64,000 nt of DNA from Burkholderia lata (GCF_902499335.1 NZ_CABVQK010000005.1:496001-560000); one strand, 5' to 3'; positions 43,525-53,849 are shown, counted from the first letter of the stretch. Numbers and translations are program-made. Notes: generated from the sequence alone by a model not told the origin.

Positions 43525-43791
43525 GGTCGCACCGTTGACGCGTGAATACGAGGCCGCGCGTCAATCGTACAAATAATCTGCAGTCCTGTATTTAATGTGG
43601 ATCCCGGATCCATCTGCAAGCCGGTCCCGGGCAATGATGTCCGGGTAACCGGCGCGCCCTTATGAAAGCGCTTGCTTTCGATATCGAACATCGTTGGTTC
43701 GGTGCGTGACGCCAACCCCATAGAATCGGTTCGACCGGCTTCATCGCATGCATGCGCAAAGCCGCATCCTCTTCATCGAACCCGATACGAC

Positions 43792-44760
43792 ATGGCAGAC
43801 CAACACTCCACAACCCGCCGCCGGCTCCTGCATGCCGGCCTGGCGATCGCGGCGGGCGCCGCGCATCCGGGCTTCGCGCTGGCGAGCACGGCCGGCGCGC
43901 GTACGTTGCGCATCGGTTATCAGAAAGGGCCGCTCAGCCTGCTCAAGGCGCGCGGCACGCTGCAGAGCAAGCTCGCGACTCTCGGCGTGACGGTCACGTG
44001 GACCGAGTTTCCGTCGGGACCGCCGCAGCTCGAAGCGCTGAACGCGGGATCGATCGACTTCGGCGATGTCGGCGAGGCGCCGCCGATCTTCGCGCTTGCG
44101 GCGGGCGCGCCGCTCGTCTATTACGCGCAGACGCCGGCCGGCCCCGCGGCCGAGGCATTGGTGGTCACGAAGGATTCGCCGGTCAAGACCTTTGCGGACC
44201 TGCGCGGCAAGCGCATCGCGCTGGTGAAGGGATCGAACACGCACTTCCTGCTGGTCCGGCTGCTGCAGGCCGCGAAGCTCAACTACGCCGACGTCTCGCC
44301 GGTCTGGCTGTCGCCATCCGATGCGCGGGCCGCGTTCGAGAACCGCTCGGTCGATGCGTGGATCATCTGGGATCCGTTTCTCGCGGTAGTCCAGCAGGCG
44401 TTCGGCGCGCGCATCGTCGCGGACGGCACCGGGCTCGTCGAAAATCGCGGCTACTACTTTGCGTCGCGCACGTATGCGCAGCGCAATGCCGACGTGCTGG
44501 ATGCCGCCGTGTCGGAACTGACGGCGGTCCAGCGATGGCTCGATGCGAACCGTGCGCAGGGCGCGGCCGAGTTCTCGAAGCTGTGGGGGATTCCCGAGCC
44601 GGCGGTGGCGCTCGCGTTTCGCCGCGCGCGCTTCGGTGTCGAGCCCGTCACGCGCGACACGCTCGCGTATCAGCAGCGCATCGCCGACGTGTTCTACCAG
44701 GCCGGCGTCCTGCCGAAACACGTCGACGTCAGCCAGGCCGCACCGCCCGCGCTCGCGTGA
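43792..44760 (+). CDS. Periplasmic substrate-binding protein, aliphatic-sulfonate (SsuA) type
   Basis: 322 residues from ATG 43792. The N-terminus TTRRRLLHAGLAIAAGAAHP resembles a Tat or Sec signal. The mature part has the SsuA-like opening LRIGYQKGPLSLLKARG and PQLEALNAGSIDFGDVGEAPPIFA, then WDPFLAVVQQAFGA. The family delivers sulfonates, taurine or nitrate-like ligands to ABC importers. No permease or ATPase gene is adjacent, so it must work with components coded elsewhere or act alone. Confidence 0.85.
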   Translation: MADQHSTTRRRLLHAGLAIAAGAAHPGFALASTAGARTLRIGYQKGPLSLLKARGTLQSKLATLGVTVTWTEFPSGPPQLEALNAGSIDFGDVGEAPPIFALAAGAPLVYYAQTPAGPAAEALVVTKDSPVKTFADLRGKRIALVKGSNTHFLLVRLLQAAKLNYADVSPVWLSPSDARAAFENRSVDAWIIWDPFLAVVQQAFGARIVADGTGLVENRGYYFASRTYAQRNADVLDAAVSELTAVQRWLDANRAQGAAEFSKLWGIPEPAVALAFRRARFGVEPVTRDTLAYQQRIADVFYQAGVLPKHVDVSQAAPPALA

Positions 44761-44784
44761 CGGTGCCGCCGGCCAGGCAACCGC

Positions 44785-46203
44785 TCAACGGCGGAACGGC
44801 AGCGCCACATCGTCCGGAATCGGGCACACGTACGGCTGGCCGCCGCGCCGCTCGAGCAGTTCCGCCTTCGCCTGAGCGAGCGTGTCCGGCGCGCCGAGCA
44901 GGTCGATCGCGGTCGCGGCCATCGTCTTCGCTGCAAGCAGCATCCCCTTGTGCGCGAGCGGCGTCTTGCCTTGCGCGACCCACTGCCACGAGTGCGGCGG
45001 CGTGCCGAACGCGTAGCAGCTCGTATGGCATTGCGCGGTCGGCGTGACCCAGCTCACGTCGCCGACGTCGGTCGAGCCGCAGATCGGGCGGCCCTTGCCC
45101 GGCTCGTACGGATCGATCCCGTCGAACAGCGCTTTCGGATTGCGCCACGCCTGGTTCAGCGAACGTGACGACGTTTCGATATCCTGAGCAGTAAGTGTCT
45201 GGCGCTGGTACGTATCGGCGAGCGCCGCATCGTCCGCGTCGAAGCCGGCAGTGCCGATCGACTGCAGATGCCGGTACATGACCTGGTTCAGCACGGCGTT
45301 TTCCAGCAGGTTCGAGCAGGCCTTGTCGAACACGATCTCGAGCCGGCAATCGGTCATCATCGCCGCGCCGCGCGCGACGTTCTTCACGCGCTCGAACAGC
45401 TCGGCCGCCTGATCGTTGCGCGCCGCGCGCACGAGGTACAGCACTTCCGCATTGGCCTGCACGACGTTCGGCGACAGGCCGCCCGTGTTCGTCACCGCAT
45501 AGTGCACGCGCGCTTCGGGCAGCATGTGTTCGCGCAGGTAGTTGACGCCCACGTTCATCAGCTCGACGGCATCCAGTGCGCTGCGGCCGAGATGCGGTGA
45601 CGCGGCGGCGTGCGACGCCTTGCCCGTGAAGCGAAAGTACGCCTGGATGTTCGCGAGCGAACCGGCCGGAAAGATGCCCGTGTACACGTGCGGGTGCCAC
45701 GACAGTGCGGCGGCGAGATCGTCGAACACGCCGGCGCGCGCCATGAAGGTCTTGCCGGAGCCGCCTTCCTCGGCCGGGCAGCCGTAGAAGCGCACGGTGC
45801 CGGGCTGGCCCGTGCGTTCGAGATGCGCCTTCACCGCTGCCGCGGCGAGATGCGCGGCCGTGCCGAGCAGGTGGTGGCCGCAGCCGTGACCGTTGCCGTT
45901 CGAGATCTCGCCCGACGGCTGGCAGGTGAGCGCACCGGCTTCCTGGCTGAGCCCGGACAGTGCGTCGTATTCGCCGAGGATGCCGATCACGGGGCCGCCG
46001 TGGCCGGCCTCGGCGACGAACGCGGTCGGAATGTCGGCCACGCCGCGCGTCACGCGAAAGCCGGCTTCTTCCAGCATCCGGATGTGCAGGTCGGTCGACG
46101 CGAATTCCTCGTAGCGCAACTCGGCGAGGTTCCAGATCCGGTCGGACAGCTCGGTGAACTGCGCACGCTGGCTGTCGATGAAATCGAGGGCGAGTGAAGT
46201 CAT
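44785..46203 (-). CDS. M20-family amidohydrolase, AbgB-like
   Basis: 472 residues from ATG 46203 (AGGAG 6-7 nt upstream). M20 metal motifs are visible: GILGEYDALSGL, GNGHGCGHHLLG and CPAEEGGSGK. A dimerisation insert follows around SHAAASPHLGRSALDAVELM. This set is typical of p-aminobenzoyl-glutamate hydrolase subunit B and related N-acyl amino-acid hydrolases. The porin gene lies 29 bp upstream on the same strand, and the MHS permease beyond it, suggesting an uptake-and-cleavage unit. The true amide substrate is unknown. Confidence 0.85.
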   Translation of the reverse strand: MTSLALDFIDSQRAQFTELSDRIWNLAELRYEEFASTDLHIRMLEEAGFRVTRGVADIPTAFVAEAGHGGPVIGILGEYDALSGLSQEAGALTCQPSGEISNGNGHGCGHHLLGTAAHLAAAAVKAHLERTGQPGTVRFYGCPAEEGGSGKTFMARAGVFDDLAAALSWHPHVYTGIFPAGSLANIQAYFRFTGKASHAAASPHLGRSALDAVELMNVGVNYLREHMLPEARVHYAVTNTGGLSPNVVQANAEVLYLVRAARNDQAAELFERVKNVARGAAMMTDCRLEIVFDKACSNLLENAVLNQVMYRHLQSIGTAGFDADDAALADTYQRQTLTAQDIETSSRSLNQAWRNPKALFDGIDPYEPGKGRPICGSTDVGDVSWVTPTAQCHTSCYAFGTPPHSWQWVAQGKTPLAHKGMLLAAKTMAATAIDLLGAPDTLAQAKAELLERRGGQPYVCPIPDDVALPFRR

Positions 46204-46232
46204 GAATTGCTCCTTTGAAGTGGCTGGCGCGG

Positions 46233-47288
46233 TCAGAATTTCTGCCGGAGGCCAAGGGCGAAGACGGTGCTGCTCATGCCGGGGGCGGACATCGGCGCGG
46301 AGCCGAACGACAGCGCCGACTGTCCGGTGTTCCTGAAGCCGCCGAGCCGCACGTACACACCGGTGAGCTTCGAGAACTGGTAGTCGTAGCCGAGCAGCGC
46401 GCCGAGCGCGTGGCTCGCCTGGCCGGCGATCGTGCGGTACGCGAGGTCGGCGCGGATCGCGTGCGGGCCGTGCTGCCAGATCGCGCCCAACGAATAGACC
46501 TGCGCGACGAGCGTGCCGGGCGCGGTGGGGCGCATCAGCGTGTACGCAAGCGACGCGAGCGTCGGGCCGAACGCATACGACGCGCTGGCCATCACCGAGT
46601 CGGTGCGCGGGCCGTCGGGGGCGCCGCCCGGTGTCGACGACGTGGCGGCCCACATCGCGTTGTACGCGCCGCTCAGCATCACCGGGCCGCGCGCGAAATT
46701 GGCGACCGCGCCCGCGTTGCTGGCGATCGGGCTCGCGCCCGCTGCGTTGCGGAACGCATAGAGCACGGTGACGTCGAGCCCGCCGTAGGTCGGCGTCTTG
46801 TAGCTGATCGCGTTCTCGATGCGCCCGGGCAGCGACGCGGCACCGCGTCCGAGGTCGCTGCCGATCAGCGCGGTGCTCGCGAACGGCGACAACTGGCCGA
46901 CGAGATAGAACGGATCGGCCGCTTCGGGCACGATCGCCGGATACTGCTTGCCGAGCTTGATCGTCCCCCAGTCTTCCGAACCGATTGCCACGTTGGCTTC
47001 GCGGTTGTAGAACGACGCCGCGCTTTGCTGGCGGCCGGACATCAGGTCGAAGCCGCTTTCGAGGCGGAAGCTCGCGCGCAGGCCGCCGCCGAGATCCTCG
47101 CTGCCGATGAAGCCGAAGCGCGACGTCGATGCACCGCCGCTCATCAGGCCGACGCTCGTCTGGCTGCCGATGCGCGCGTATTGCAGGAAGCTGTCGAGTG
47201 CGCCGTAGATCTGTACGTTGGCGCGGGCCGGTGCGGCCCACATGCAGGTTGCCGCGCAGCACGCGGCCATCAGGGTTGAATTGCGCAC
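46233..47288 (-). CDS. Gram-negative porin (Porin_4/OmpC-like)
   Basis: 351 residues from a GTG at 47288; the long open frame upstream of it is the shadow of the MFS gene. A Sec signal ends at APARA (about 23), followed by NVQIYGALDSFLQYAR, the standard start of Burkholderia porins. SRFGFIGSEDLGGGLRASFRLESGF is conserved and the chain ends in an aromatic residue (LRQKF), as outer-membrane barrels do. The likely job is to admit the substrate of the adjacent M20 hydrolase and permease. Confidence 0.85.
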   Translation of the reverse strand: MRNSTLMAACCAATCMWAAPARANVQIYGALDSFLQYARIGSQTSVGLMSGGASTSRFGFIGSEDLGGGLRASFRLESGFDLMSGRQQSAASFYNREANVAIGSEDWGTIKLGKQYPAIVPEAADPFYLVGQLSPFASTALIGSDLGRGAASLPGRIENAISYKTPTYGGLDVTVLYAFRNAAGASPIASNAGAVANFARGPVMLSGAYNAMWAATSSTPGGAPDGPRTDSVMASASYAFGPTLASLAYTLMRPTAPGTLVAQVYSLGAIWQHGPHAIRADLAYRTIAGQASHALGALLGYDYQFSKLTGVYVRLGGFRNTGQSALSFGSAPMSAPGMSSTVFALGLRQKF

Positions 47289-47437
47289 GTTTGTCTCGTG
47301 GTGTCGCGATCGTCGGCGCGCGAATCGCAGGCGTGCAAGGGCTCGCCCGCGCACGCGTCGACGTCGCGGATCCTGTTGTCTGACGGAGAGTGGCGCGGCC
47401 GGTGTCCGGCGTCGCCGTGAATGAAGCGGCGCGCCGT

Positions 47438-48754
47438 TCAGCGGCCGTCGTGAGGCGAGTCGGCCGGGCGTTCGCGGAAGCGCCACAGCGCGATCATGCT
47501 GACGGTGCCGCACGCGAGCACGTACCACGCGGGCGACATCGGGTCGCCAGTGCGATGCAGCAGCCACGTGACGTTGAACTGCGCGAAGCCGCCGAAGATC
47601 GTCACGCCGAAGCTGTAGATCGTCGCGAGCGCGGTGGCGCGCACGCGCGGCGGGAACGCTTCCATGATCAGCAGCAGGAATGCGGAACTGCCCGCGGTCG
47701 CGAAGGCCATCACGACGGTGACGATCGCGACCATCAACCCGACCGACGGCGCGGCGATCAGCAGCCGGAACGCGGGATACACGCACGCGAGCGACAGCAG
47801 CCACGTGACGGCAATCATCGGCTTGCGGCGCGGCAGGCGATCGATGATCCACAGCCCCGATACGAGCGCGGCGACGATCATCGCAAGCCCCGACGCGCAG
47901 CCGGCGAGCAGCGACGTCGCCATCGGCAGGTGAAGCGTGCGTACCGCATAGGCGGGCATGTAGAACACGAAAATGTAGAGCGTCGACGTGCCGCCGATGA
48001 TCATCAGCGTGCCGAGCACGACGCGGCCGAGGTAGCGCGTGAACACTTCGCGTACTGCGCTGCCGCCGGCGTCGTGCGTCGACACATGTGTTTCGTCGAG
48101 ATGCCGGCGGATGTAGAGGCCGACCGGGCCGAGCAGCAGGCCGAGCAGGAACGGCACGCGCCAGCCCCAGCTTTCGAGCGCGTCGGCTGACAGCACGGCC
48201 GACAGCAGCGCACCGCTGAGCGCGCCGAGCAGCGCCGCGACGCCCTGGCTGATCATTTGCCAGCTCACCATGAAGCCGCGGCCGGATAGCGGGCCCGACT
48301 CCATCAGGAAGGTGGTCGACGCCCCGATTTCGCCGCCGGCCGACAGGCCTTGCAGCAGCCGGCCGATCACGACCAGCACCGGCGCGACGACGCCGATGCG
48401 TGCATAGGACGGCGTCAGCGCGATCAGCGCGGTCCCCGCGATCATCAGCTGGATCGTCAGCGTCAGCGCCGCGCGCCGGCCCGCGCGATCGGCGTAGTTG
48501 CCGATCAGCACGCCACCGAGCGGGCGCATCACGAAGCCGACGCCGAACGTCGCCATCGCGAGCAGCAGCGGGCCGGCGCCCGAGTCGACCGGAAAGAACG
48601 TCTTGCCGATCAGCGCGGCGAAGTAGCTGAACACGGTGAAGTCGAACATCTCGAGCGCGTTGCCGGCCGAGGTGGCGATGATCGTCCGGGTCTGCGCCGA
48701 GCGGCGCCGCGGGGCAGGCGGCGCGTCGATGAGCGGCGTGGCGGCGTCTTGCAT
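47438..48754 (-). CDS. MFS transporter, MHS family (citrate/betaine-like)
   Basis: 438 residues from ATG 48754, chosen because GGAG lies 9 nt upstream; earlier ATGs (48772, 48844) are less likely. SAGNALEMFDFTVFSYFAA is the MHS opening and NYADRAGRRAAL the loop 2-3 motif. Twelve helices are expected. It is divergent from the LysR gene at 48928. With porin and M20 genes downstream it makes a plausible import and hydrolysis operon. Confidence 0.9.
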   Translation of the reverse strand: MQDAATPLIDAPPAPRRRSAQTRTIIATSAGNALEMFDFTVFSYFAALIGKTFFPVDSGAGPLLLAMATFGVGFVMRPLGGVLIGNYADRAGRRAALTLTIQLMIAGTALIALTPSYARIGVVAPVLVVIGRLLQGLSAGGEIGASTTFLMESGPLSGRGFMVSWQMISQGVAALLGALSGALLSAVLSADALESWGWRVPFLLGLLLGPVGLYIRRHLDETHVSTHDAGGSAVREVFTRYLGRVVLGTLMIIGGTSTLYIFVFYMPAYAVRTLHLPMATSLLAGCASGLAMIVAALVSGLWIIDRLPRRKPMIAVTWLLSLACVYPAFRLLIAAPSVGLMVAIVTVVMAFATAGSSAFLLLIMEAFPPRVRATALATIYSFGVTIFGGFAQFNVTWLLHRTGDPMSPAWYVLACGTVSMIALWRFRERPADSPHDGR

Positions 48755-48927
48755 CGGGGGTGTCTCCATGGGTATCGGTATCGTGAGCGCCGCATGGATC
48801 GTCAGGCATCCTGCGAGAGCTGGCCGCATGTTAAGACCGGGCAAAACATCGCGATACGCGCAAATTTTTATCCTGATAACATTTGTTTATCCCCTGATGC
48901 CTTTCGTCTGCCTCGTCCATTCGTCGC

Positions 48928-49875
48928 ATGAAACTTCACCAGCTCCGCGCGCTCGTGGCCGTTGCCCGCTCGGGCAGCATTCATGAAGCCGCGCGTACCC
49001 TGCATCTGACGCAACCTGCCGTCACGCGGTCGCTGCGCGATCTCGAGGACGAGCTCGGGCTGATGCTGGTCGCGCGCAGTTCGTCGGGCGTGACGCTGAC
49101 CGATGCGGGGCGCGCGATGCTGCGGCGGGCCGAACTGGTCGTCAACGAGGTTGCGCGCACCGAGGAGGAAATGGCGCAATTGCGCGAGAACCGGCAGGGC
49201 CGGCTCGCGATCGGGATGACGCCGCTGGCGGGCATCACGGTGCTGCCTGCCGCGTACAACCGCTTTCGCCGCGCGATGCCGGATGTCCAGCTCGAATTCG
49301 TCGAGGGCAGCCCGTCGCAGCTGGTCGAGCAGTTGAAGAACGGCGCGCTCGACTTCGCGCTGGGTGCGGGCGCGGATGCGCAGGACTTCACGTCCGTGCG
49401 CTGCGAGCATCTCGACTCGTTTCCGATGTGGTTCGCGGTGAGCCGCAAGGGCAAGCTTGCCGGCGCGACTTCGCTGGCCGACCTGCAGGATGCGGAGTGG
49501 CTGCATACTGGGCCATCCGCCGAATTCCGCGCGTTTCTCGCGGAGCTGTTCGCGCAGGCCGGCCTGCCGGCGCCGCGCCGCGTGACGCGCTGCGCGTCGC
49601 AGACGCTGTTCTACGCGCTGGCCGTCAATAGCGACGTGGTGACGGCGTGGACGCAGCTTGCACTGCGCGGGGAGGATGCATCCGATACGCTGAAGACGCT
49701 CGATCTCGTCGGGCAGCCGCCCGCGCGCAACCTCTATCTGCTGTTCCGCGACAGCGCGGTGCTCACGTCGTCGGCCGAATACTTCGTGCGTTGTATCGAT
49801 GAAGCCGTGCAGGCCGAGCGTGCGAATGCCGGCGGGACGAAGCGCGGCACGCGCTCGCGTGCGCCGCGCGCGTGA
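48928..49875 (+). CDS. LysR-family regulator
   Basis: 315 residues. HTH is IHEAARTLHLTQPAVTRSLRDLE at about 18-40 (TsaR/GbpR-like branch). The gap to the divergent MHS gene is AT-rich, with repeated TTTATC-type elements (48869-48893) suited to LysR binding. It probably controls the MHS-porin-M20 operon. The C-terminus is Arg-rich. Confidence 0.9.
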   Translation: MKLHQLRALVAVARSGSIHEAARTLHLTQPAVTRSLRDLEDELGLMLVARSSSGVTLTDAGRAMLRRAELVVNEVARTEEEMAQLRENRQGRLAIGMTPLAGITVLPAAYNRFRRAMPDVQLEFVEGSPSQLVEQLKNGALDFALGAGADAQDFTSVRCEHLDSFPMWFAVSRKGKLAGATSLADLQDAEWLHTGPSAEFRAFLAELFAQAGLPAPRRVTRCASQTLFYALAVNSDVVTAWTQLALRGEDASDTLKTLDLVGQPPARNLYLLFRDSAVLTSSAEYFVRCIDEAVQAERANAGGTKRGTRSRAPRA

Positions 49876-49884
49876 GGTCCCGGC

Positions 49885-50865
49885 CTACGGCGCGACGCGG
49901 GACAACGGCACCGCTTCGTCGCGCAGCTTCAGCACATCGCGGCCGGGCGCATCGCCGAAAAGGCGTGCGTATTCGCGGCTGAACTGCGACGCGCTCACAT
50001 AGCCGACACTGCGGCACGCCTGCCGCGCGTCCATCGCCGACAGGTACATCAGGCGGCGCGCCTCCTGCAGCCGCAACACCTTCTGGCATTGCAACGGGCT
50101 CATCGACGTGACCGCACGGAAGTGGTGATGGAAGGTCGACGGGCTCATGTCCACCTGCCGCGCGAGCGATTCGACCGTCATCGGATCGAGGTAGTGGTCG
50201 CGAATCCAGGCGACCGCGCGCGAGATGCGCTGCGTCGTCGAATCGGCGAGGCCGACCTGAGCGACACGCGCACCCGACGGGCCGCGCAGCAGCCGGATGA
50301 GGATTTCGTCGACGATCAGCGGCGCAAGCAGGTCGATGTCGTCGGGTTGCGCGACCAGTTGCATCAGCCGCACGACGGCGTCGACGATTTCAGGCGGTGC
50401 TTCGTGCGTATCGAGTGCGCTGCAGTCGACGGCCTTCGGCAGTCCGAGCGGAAACACGCGCGGTGTGAGTGCGGCGATGCGGGCCGGGTCGAGTTCCAGT
50501 TGTGCATAAAGGAACGGTTCGGCCGGGCTCGCGCGCGTCACGCGGCCGGTGACGGGCACATCGGCCGTCGCAACCAGCATCCGCGATTCGTCGATCACGT
50601 AGGTGTCGTCGCCGACCTGTGTCGATTTCGCACCCTGCCCGACGATGCTCAGGCACGCGTGGTGCACGCCATGGTTCCAGTGCGGTGGCGACGCGGAGGC
50701 GCGCGCGATGCGCAGGCCACACAAAGGGAGCTCGAACGTTCCGTCGTGCGGCGCGTAGGCCGCGATCAGCGCAGCGAGCCGGGCCGTGGGCGACCGGGCC
50801 GGCGACCGAGGATCGTGGTCGGGCGTGATGCGCTGTTGCGGCGGCGTTCGGGCGTCGATTTCCAT
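49885..50865 (-). CDS. AraC-family transcriptional regulator (AraC_N type)
   Basis: 326 residues. The N-terminal region has HACLSIVGQGAKSTQVGDDTY and the C-terminal 100 residues hold two HTHs (LARQVDMSPSTFHHHF and SVGYVSASQFSREYARLF). It is the same subgroup as the protein at 30874-31890. It is convergent with the LysR gene (10 bp apart). Its target is not evident. Confidence 0.9.
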   Translation of the reverse strand: MEIDARTPPQQRITPDHDPRSPARSPTARLAALIAAYAPHDGTFELPLCGLRIARASASPPHWNHGVHHACLSIVGQGAKSTQVGDDTYVIDESRMLVATADVPVTGRVTRASPAEPFLYAQLELDPARIAALTPRVFPLGLPKAVDCSALDTHEAPPEIVDAVVRLMQLVAQPDDIDLLAPLIVDEILIRLLRGPSGARVAQVGLADSTTQRISRAVAWIRDHYLDPMTVESLARQVDMSPSTFHHHFRAVTSMSPLQCQKVLRLQEARRLMYLSAMDARQACRSVGYVSASQFSREYARLFGDAPGRDVLKLRDEAVPLSRVAP

Positions 50866-51461
50866 AATGCGTGAGCGGATGGCGGAGTGGGCGGTGCAAG
50901 GTGCGCGGCTGCGATTCCCTGTTGGTGTCCCGGCAGGTGGGCCGGCACGGCGGTCACATCGTACGGCGAGTCGCGCGCACGTGATTGCCTAAACCTGTGG
51001 GAAATTAGCCCGATCATCCGGATCTGCACGACCGGTGACCGCATCGCCCGTCGTTGCGCGGTGTGCAGCGCACAAATTCGGAAATTAAGGCAAAACAATC
51101 GCAGGATCGGGCAAGCCATTTCGCGGCGGTTTTCATACCATTGCACCTGCTGAAAGAAACGTGATCCAGAGCGTTCGGGTGATGCGGCGATGACCGCCGC
51201 ATGGCCGGCGGATGTTGCCGGCGTTGCCGCTGCGAACCACTGGAAAAGACTCAGGACTGCTATTCGAATGTTCATGCATCGGGCCAGCCGAGGCCGGCTT
51301 GCGTCCGTTGCATGCCGGCGCGCGTCTGGCGCGAGCGTGCCGACCGACCCGGCGTAGCCGGCGTCGGTGCCGCCGCATTGGTCGGGCCGTTGCATGTCGG
51401 TCGCGAAGCGGCGACGGAGCGGCGCGTCAAGGCAGTCGACCGCGCAGGGGATTCCGGACAA
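50866..51461. other. Intergenic region between AraC and RND-linked LysR genes
   Basis: No gene is supported in these 596 bp. Composition dips in GC around 51065-51150. Promoters for the divergent AraC and LysR genes must lie here, but no clear dyad or -35/-10 pair was recognised. Confidence 0.5.
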
Positions 51462-52346
51462 ATGGACCAACTTCAATCGATTCGGGCATTCGTGACGGTG
51501 GCAAGGGAGGGCGGGTTTCGCCGGGCGGCGACGCGGCTGCGTGTGTCGACGGCGATGGCGAGCCGGCTGGTCGATGCGCTCGAGACGCGCCTTGGCGCAC
51601 GCCTGCTTCAACGCAGCACCTGCCACCAGTCGCTGACGGAAATCGGCGAGCTGTATCTCGCGCGCGTCGAGCGGATTCTCGGTGCGATCGACGAGATCGA
51701 CGGCCGTTTCGTCGCGATGGGCAGCAAGCCGGAAGGCGCGTTGCGTCTTGCCGCGCCGGTCGCGTTCGGACTCAGCCAGTTGAGCGTGTTGCTCGATCGT
51801 TTTGTGAACCGGTTCCCGGACGTGCGGCCGACCGTGACGCTGACCGATGCCCATGTCGACCTGACATCCGAAGACATCGATGTCGCGTTCCTGACCGACG
51901 GCATGCCGGTGACGGGTGCGCACGCGTTGCACACGCTGGCCGCCTATGAATCCGTGCGCGTCGCGGCGCCGGCTTATGTCGACGCGCACGGCGGCGCGGC
52001 CGCGTCGGGCGACTGGCCCGACATCACGGCCGTGCGGCTCGATCTGCCGGCGTCCGGCGATGACGATGCGGCTGCGTTCCGGCCCGACGCGGCGCCCGTC
52101 GGTAGTCCAGGCGTCGGCCACCTCGAGATGGCGCGGCGGCTGGCGGTGGCCGGCATGGGCGCCGCGGTGCTGCCCGCGTATCTCGTCGACGCCGATCTGG
52201 CGGCCGGCACGCTGGTGCGCATTGCACCGGTCCGCCCGCTCGCGCCCGTCACGCTGAAGCTCGCGCATGCGCAAACCGCGCATCTGCCGGCCGCTGCACG
52301 GGCATTCATCGAATTCGCGGGCGCCGCGTTCCGGCCCGCAAGCTAG
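51462..52346 (+). CDS. LysR-family regulator upstream of the RND operon
   Basis: 294 residues from ATG 51462. FRRAATRLRVSTAMASRLVDALE is the HTH at about 18-40. It is co-directional with the RND genes, 231 bp ahead of them, so it may be a local regulator, as is common for Burkholderia RND pumps. The gap contains no gene. Confidence 0.9.
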   Translation: MDQLQSIRAFVTVAREGGFRRAATRLRVSTAMASRLVDALETRLGARLLQRSTCHQSLTEIGELYLARVERILGAIDEIDGRFVAMGSKPEGALRLAAPVAFGLSQLSVLLDRFVNRFPDVRPTVTLTDAHVDLTSEDIDVAFLTDGMPVTGAHALHTLAAYESVRVAAPAYVDAHGGAAASGDWPDITAVRLDLPASGDDDAAAFRPDAAPVGSPGVGHLEMARRLAVAGMGAAVLPAYLVDADLAAGTLVRIAPVRPLAPVTLKLAHAQTAHLPAAARAFIEFAGAAFRPAS

Positions 52347-52577
52347 CGGCCCGGTCGGTCGCCGCGGCAATGCCCGCCCGCCAGGGCCGCGGGCTCATGG
52401 TTCTTTTTCCGCGGAAGCAGTTCGACGAACGAACGCTCCGCAGGGCGCAACGCACGCCCGACATACGCGACCGCATCCGCGGCACACGGGAAGCGACAGC
52501 ATTCCGGCCGCGCGTGCAGGTCACGAGGAGATCTGGTGATTCCCATTGAAGGTCGTCTATTTGTGAGAGGTCGCTCC

Positions 52578-53834
52578 ATGCGCGTCGAACGGGTTCCATA
52601 CCGCTTAATCACTGCTGCAACGGCTGCCGTTTTCCTGGCCGCGTGCGGGAAAAAAGAATCGGCACCGCCGCCGCAAACGCCGGAAGTCGGCGTCGTCACC
52701 GTCCAGCCGCAGGCCGTGCCGGCGGTCACCGAACTGCCGGGCCGTACCAGCGCATTCCTCGTCGCGCAGGTGCGTGCACGGGTCGACGGCATCGTGTTGC
52801 GCCGTGAATTCACCGAGGGCACCGACGTGAAGGCCGGCCAGCGCCTCTACAAGATCGACCCGGCGCCGTACGTCGCCGCGTTGAACAGTGCGAAGGCGAC
52901 GCTCGCGAGGGCGCAGGCGAACCTCGTCACGCAGAACGCGCTGGTCGCGCGCTACAAGGTGCTGGTGGCTGCAAACGCGGTCAGCAAGCAGGACTACGAC
53001 AACGCGGTAGCCACGCAGGGCCAGGCCGCGGCGGACGTCGCGGCCGGCAAGGCGGCGGTCGACACCGCGCAGATCAACCTCGGCTACACCGATGTCGTCT
53101 CGCCGGTTTCGGGCCGCGTCGGCATCTCGCAAGTGACGCCGGGCGCCTACGTGCAGGCGAGCCAGGCGACGCTGATGTCGACGGTGCAGCAGCTCGATCC
53201 GGTGTACGTGGACCTCACGCAGTCGAGCCTCGACGGGCTGAAGCTGCGCCAGGACGTGCAGAGCGGCAAGCTGAAAACGAGCGGCCCGGGCGCGGCGAAA
53301 GTGTCGCTGATCCTGGAAGACGGCAAGACCTATTCGGAGCCGGGCAAGCTGCAGTTCTCGGACGTGACGGTCGACCAGACCACCGGCTCGGTGACGATTC
53401 GCGCGATCTTCCCGAACCCGGGCCGCGTGCTGCTGCCGGGCATGTTCGTGCGCGCGCGGATCGAGGAAGGCGTGAACGAGAACGCGTTCCTGGTGCCGCA
53501 GATCGGCGTTTCGCACGACCAGAAGGGGCAGGCGATCGCACTGGTCGTGAACGCGGCCAACAAGGTCGAGACCCGTCCGTTGACGACGGCCGGCACGTAC
53601 GGCCAGGACTGGATCGTCGAAGGCGGTCTGGAAGCAGGCGATCACGTGATCGTGCAGGGCGTCGACAAGGTGCGCCCGGGTGCGACCGTGAAGACCGTCG
53701 CGGCGCAGCTTGCAGCGGCGCCGGACGCTGCGTCCGGCACACCGGCAAGCGCCGCGAATGCGTCCGGCGCCGCGCCGGCGAGCACCGCCGCCAATGTTGC
53801 CGCGCGTTCGACCGCCGCGTCGGCCGCGCAATAA
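52578..53834 (+). CDS. RND efflux membrane fusion lipoprotein (AcrA/MexA-like)
   Basis: 418 residues from ATG 52578. The signal peptide ends with FLAACGKK (lipobox). TELPGRTSAFLVAQVRARVDGIV is the typical MFP start, and a coiled-coil hairpin spans about 95-170, followed by a lipoyl strand VVSPVSGRVG and beta-barrel domain. The tail is Ala/Ser-rich. It is the periplasmic adaptor for the RND protein 15 bp downstream. Confidence 0.95.
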   Translation: MRVERVPYRLITAATAAVFLAACGKKESAPPPQTPEVGVVTVQPQAVPAVTELPGRTSAFLVAQVRARVDGIVLRREFTEGTDVKAGQRLYKIDPAPYVAALNSAKATLARAQANLVTQNALVARYKVLVAANAVSKQDYDNAVATQGQAAADVAAGKAAVDTAQINLGYTDVVSPVSGRVGISQVTPGAYVQASQATLMSTVQQLDPVYVDLTQSSLDGLKLRQDVQSGKLKTSGPGAAKVSLILEDGKTYSEPGKLQFSDVTVDQTTGSVTIRAIFPNPGRVLLPGMFVRARIEEGVNENAFLVPQIGVSHDQKGQAIALVVNAANKVETRPLTTAGTYGQDWIVEGGLEAGDHVIVQGVDKVRPGATVKTVAAQLAAAPDAASGTPASAANASGAAPASTAANVAARSTAASAAQ

Positions 53835-53849
53835 CAAGGAGTCCGTTTC

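Noticed and set aside
46233-48809. 858-residue reading of the porin frame as a long protein
   Set aside because: The upstream part is the shadow of the MHS permease; the porin signal peptide begins at 47288.
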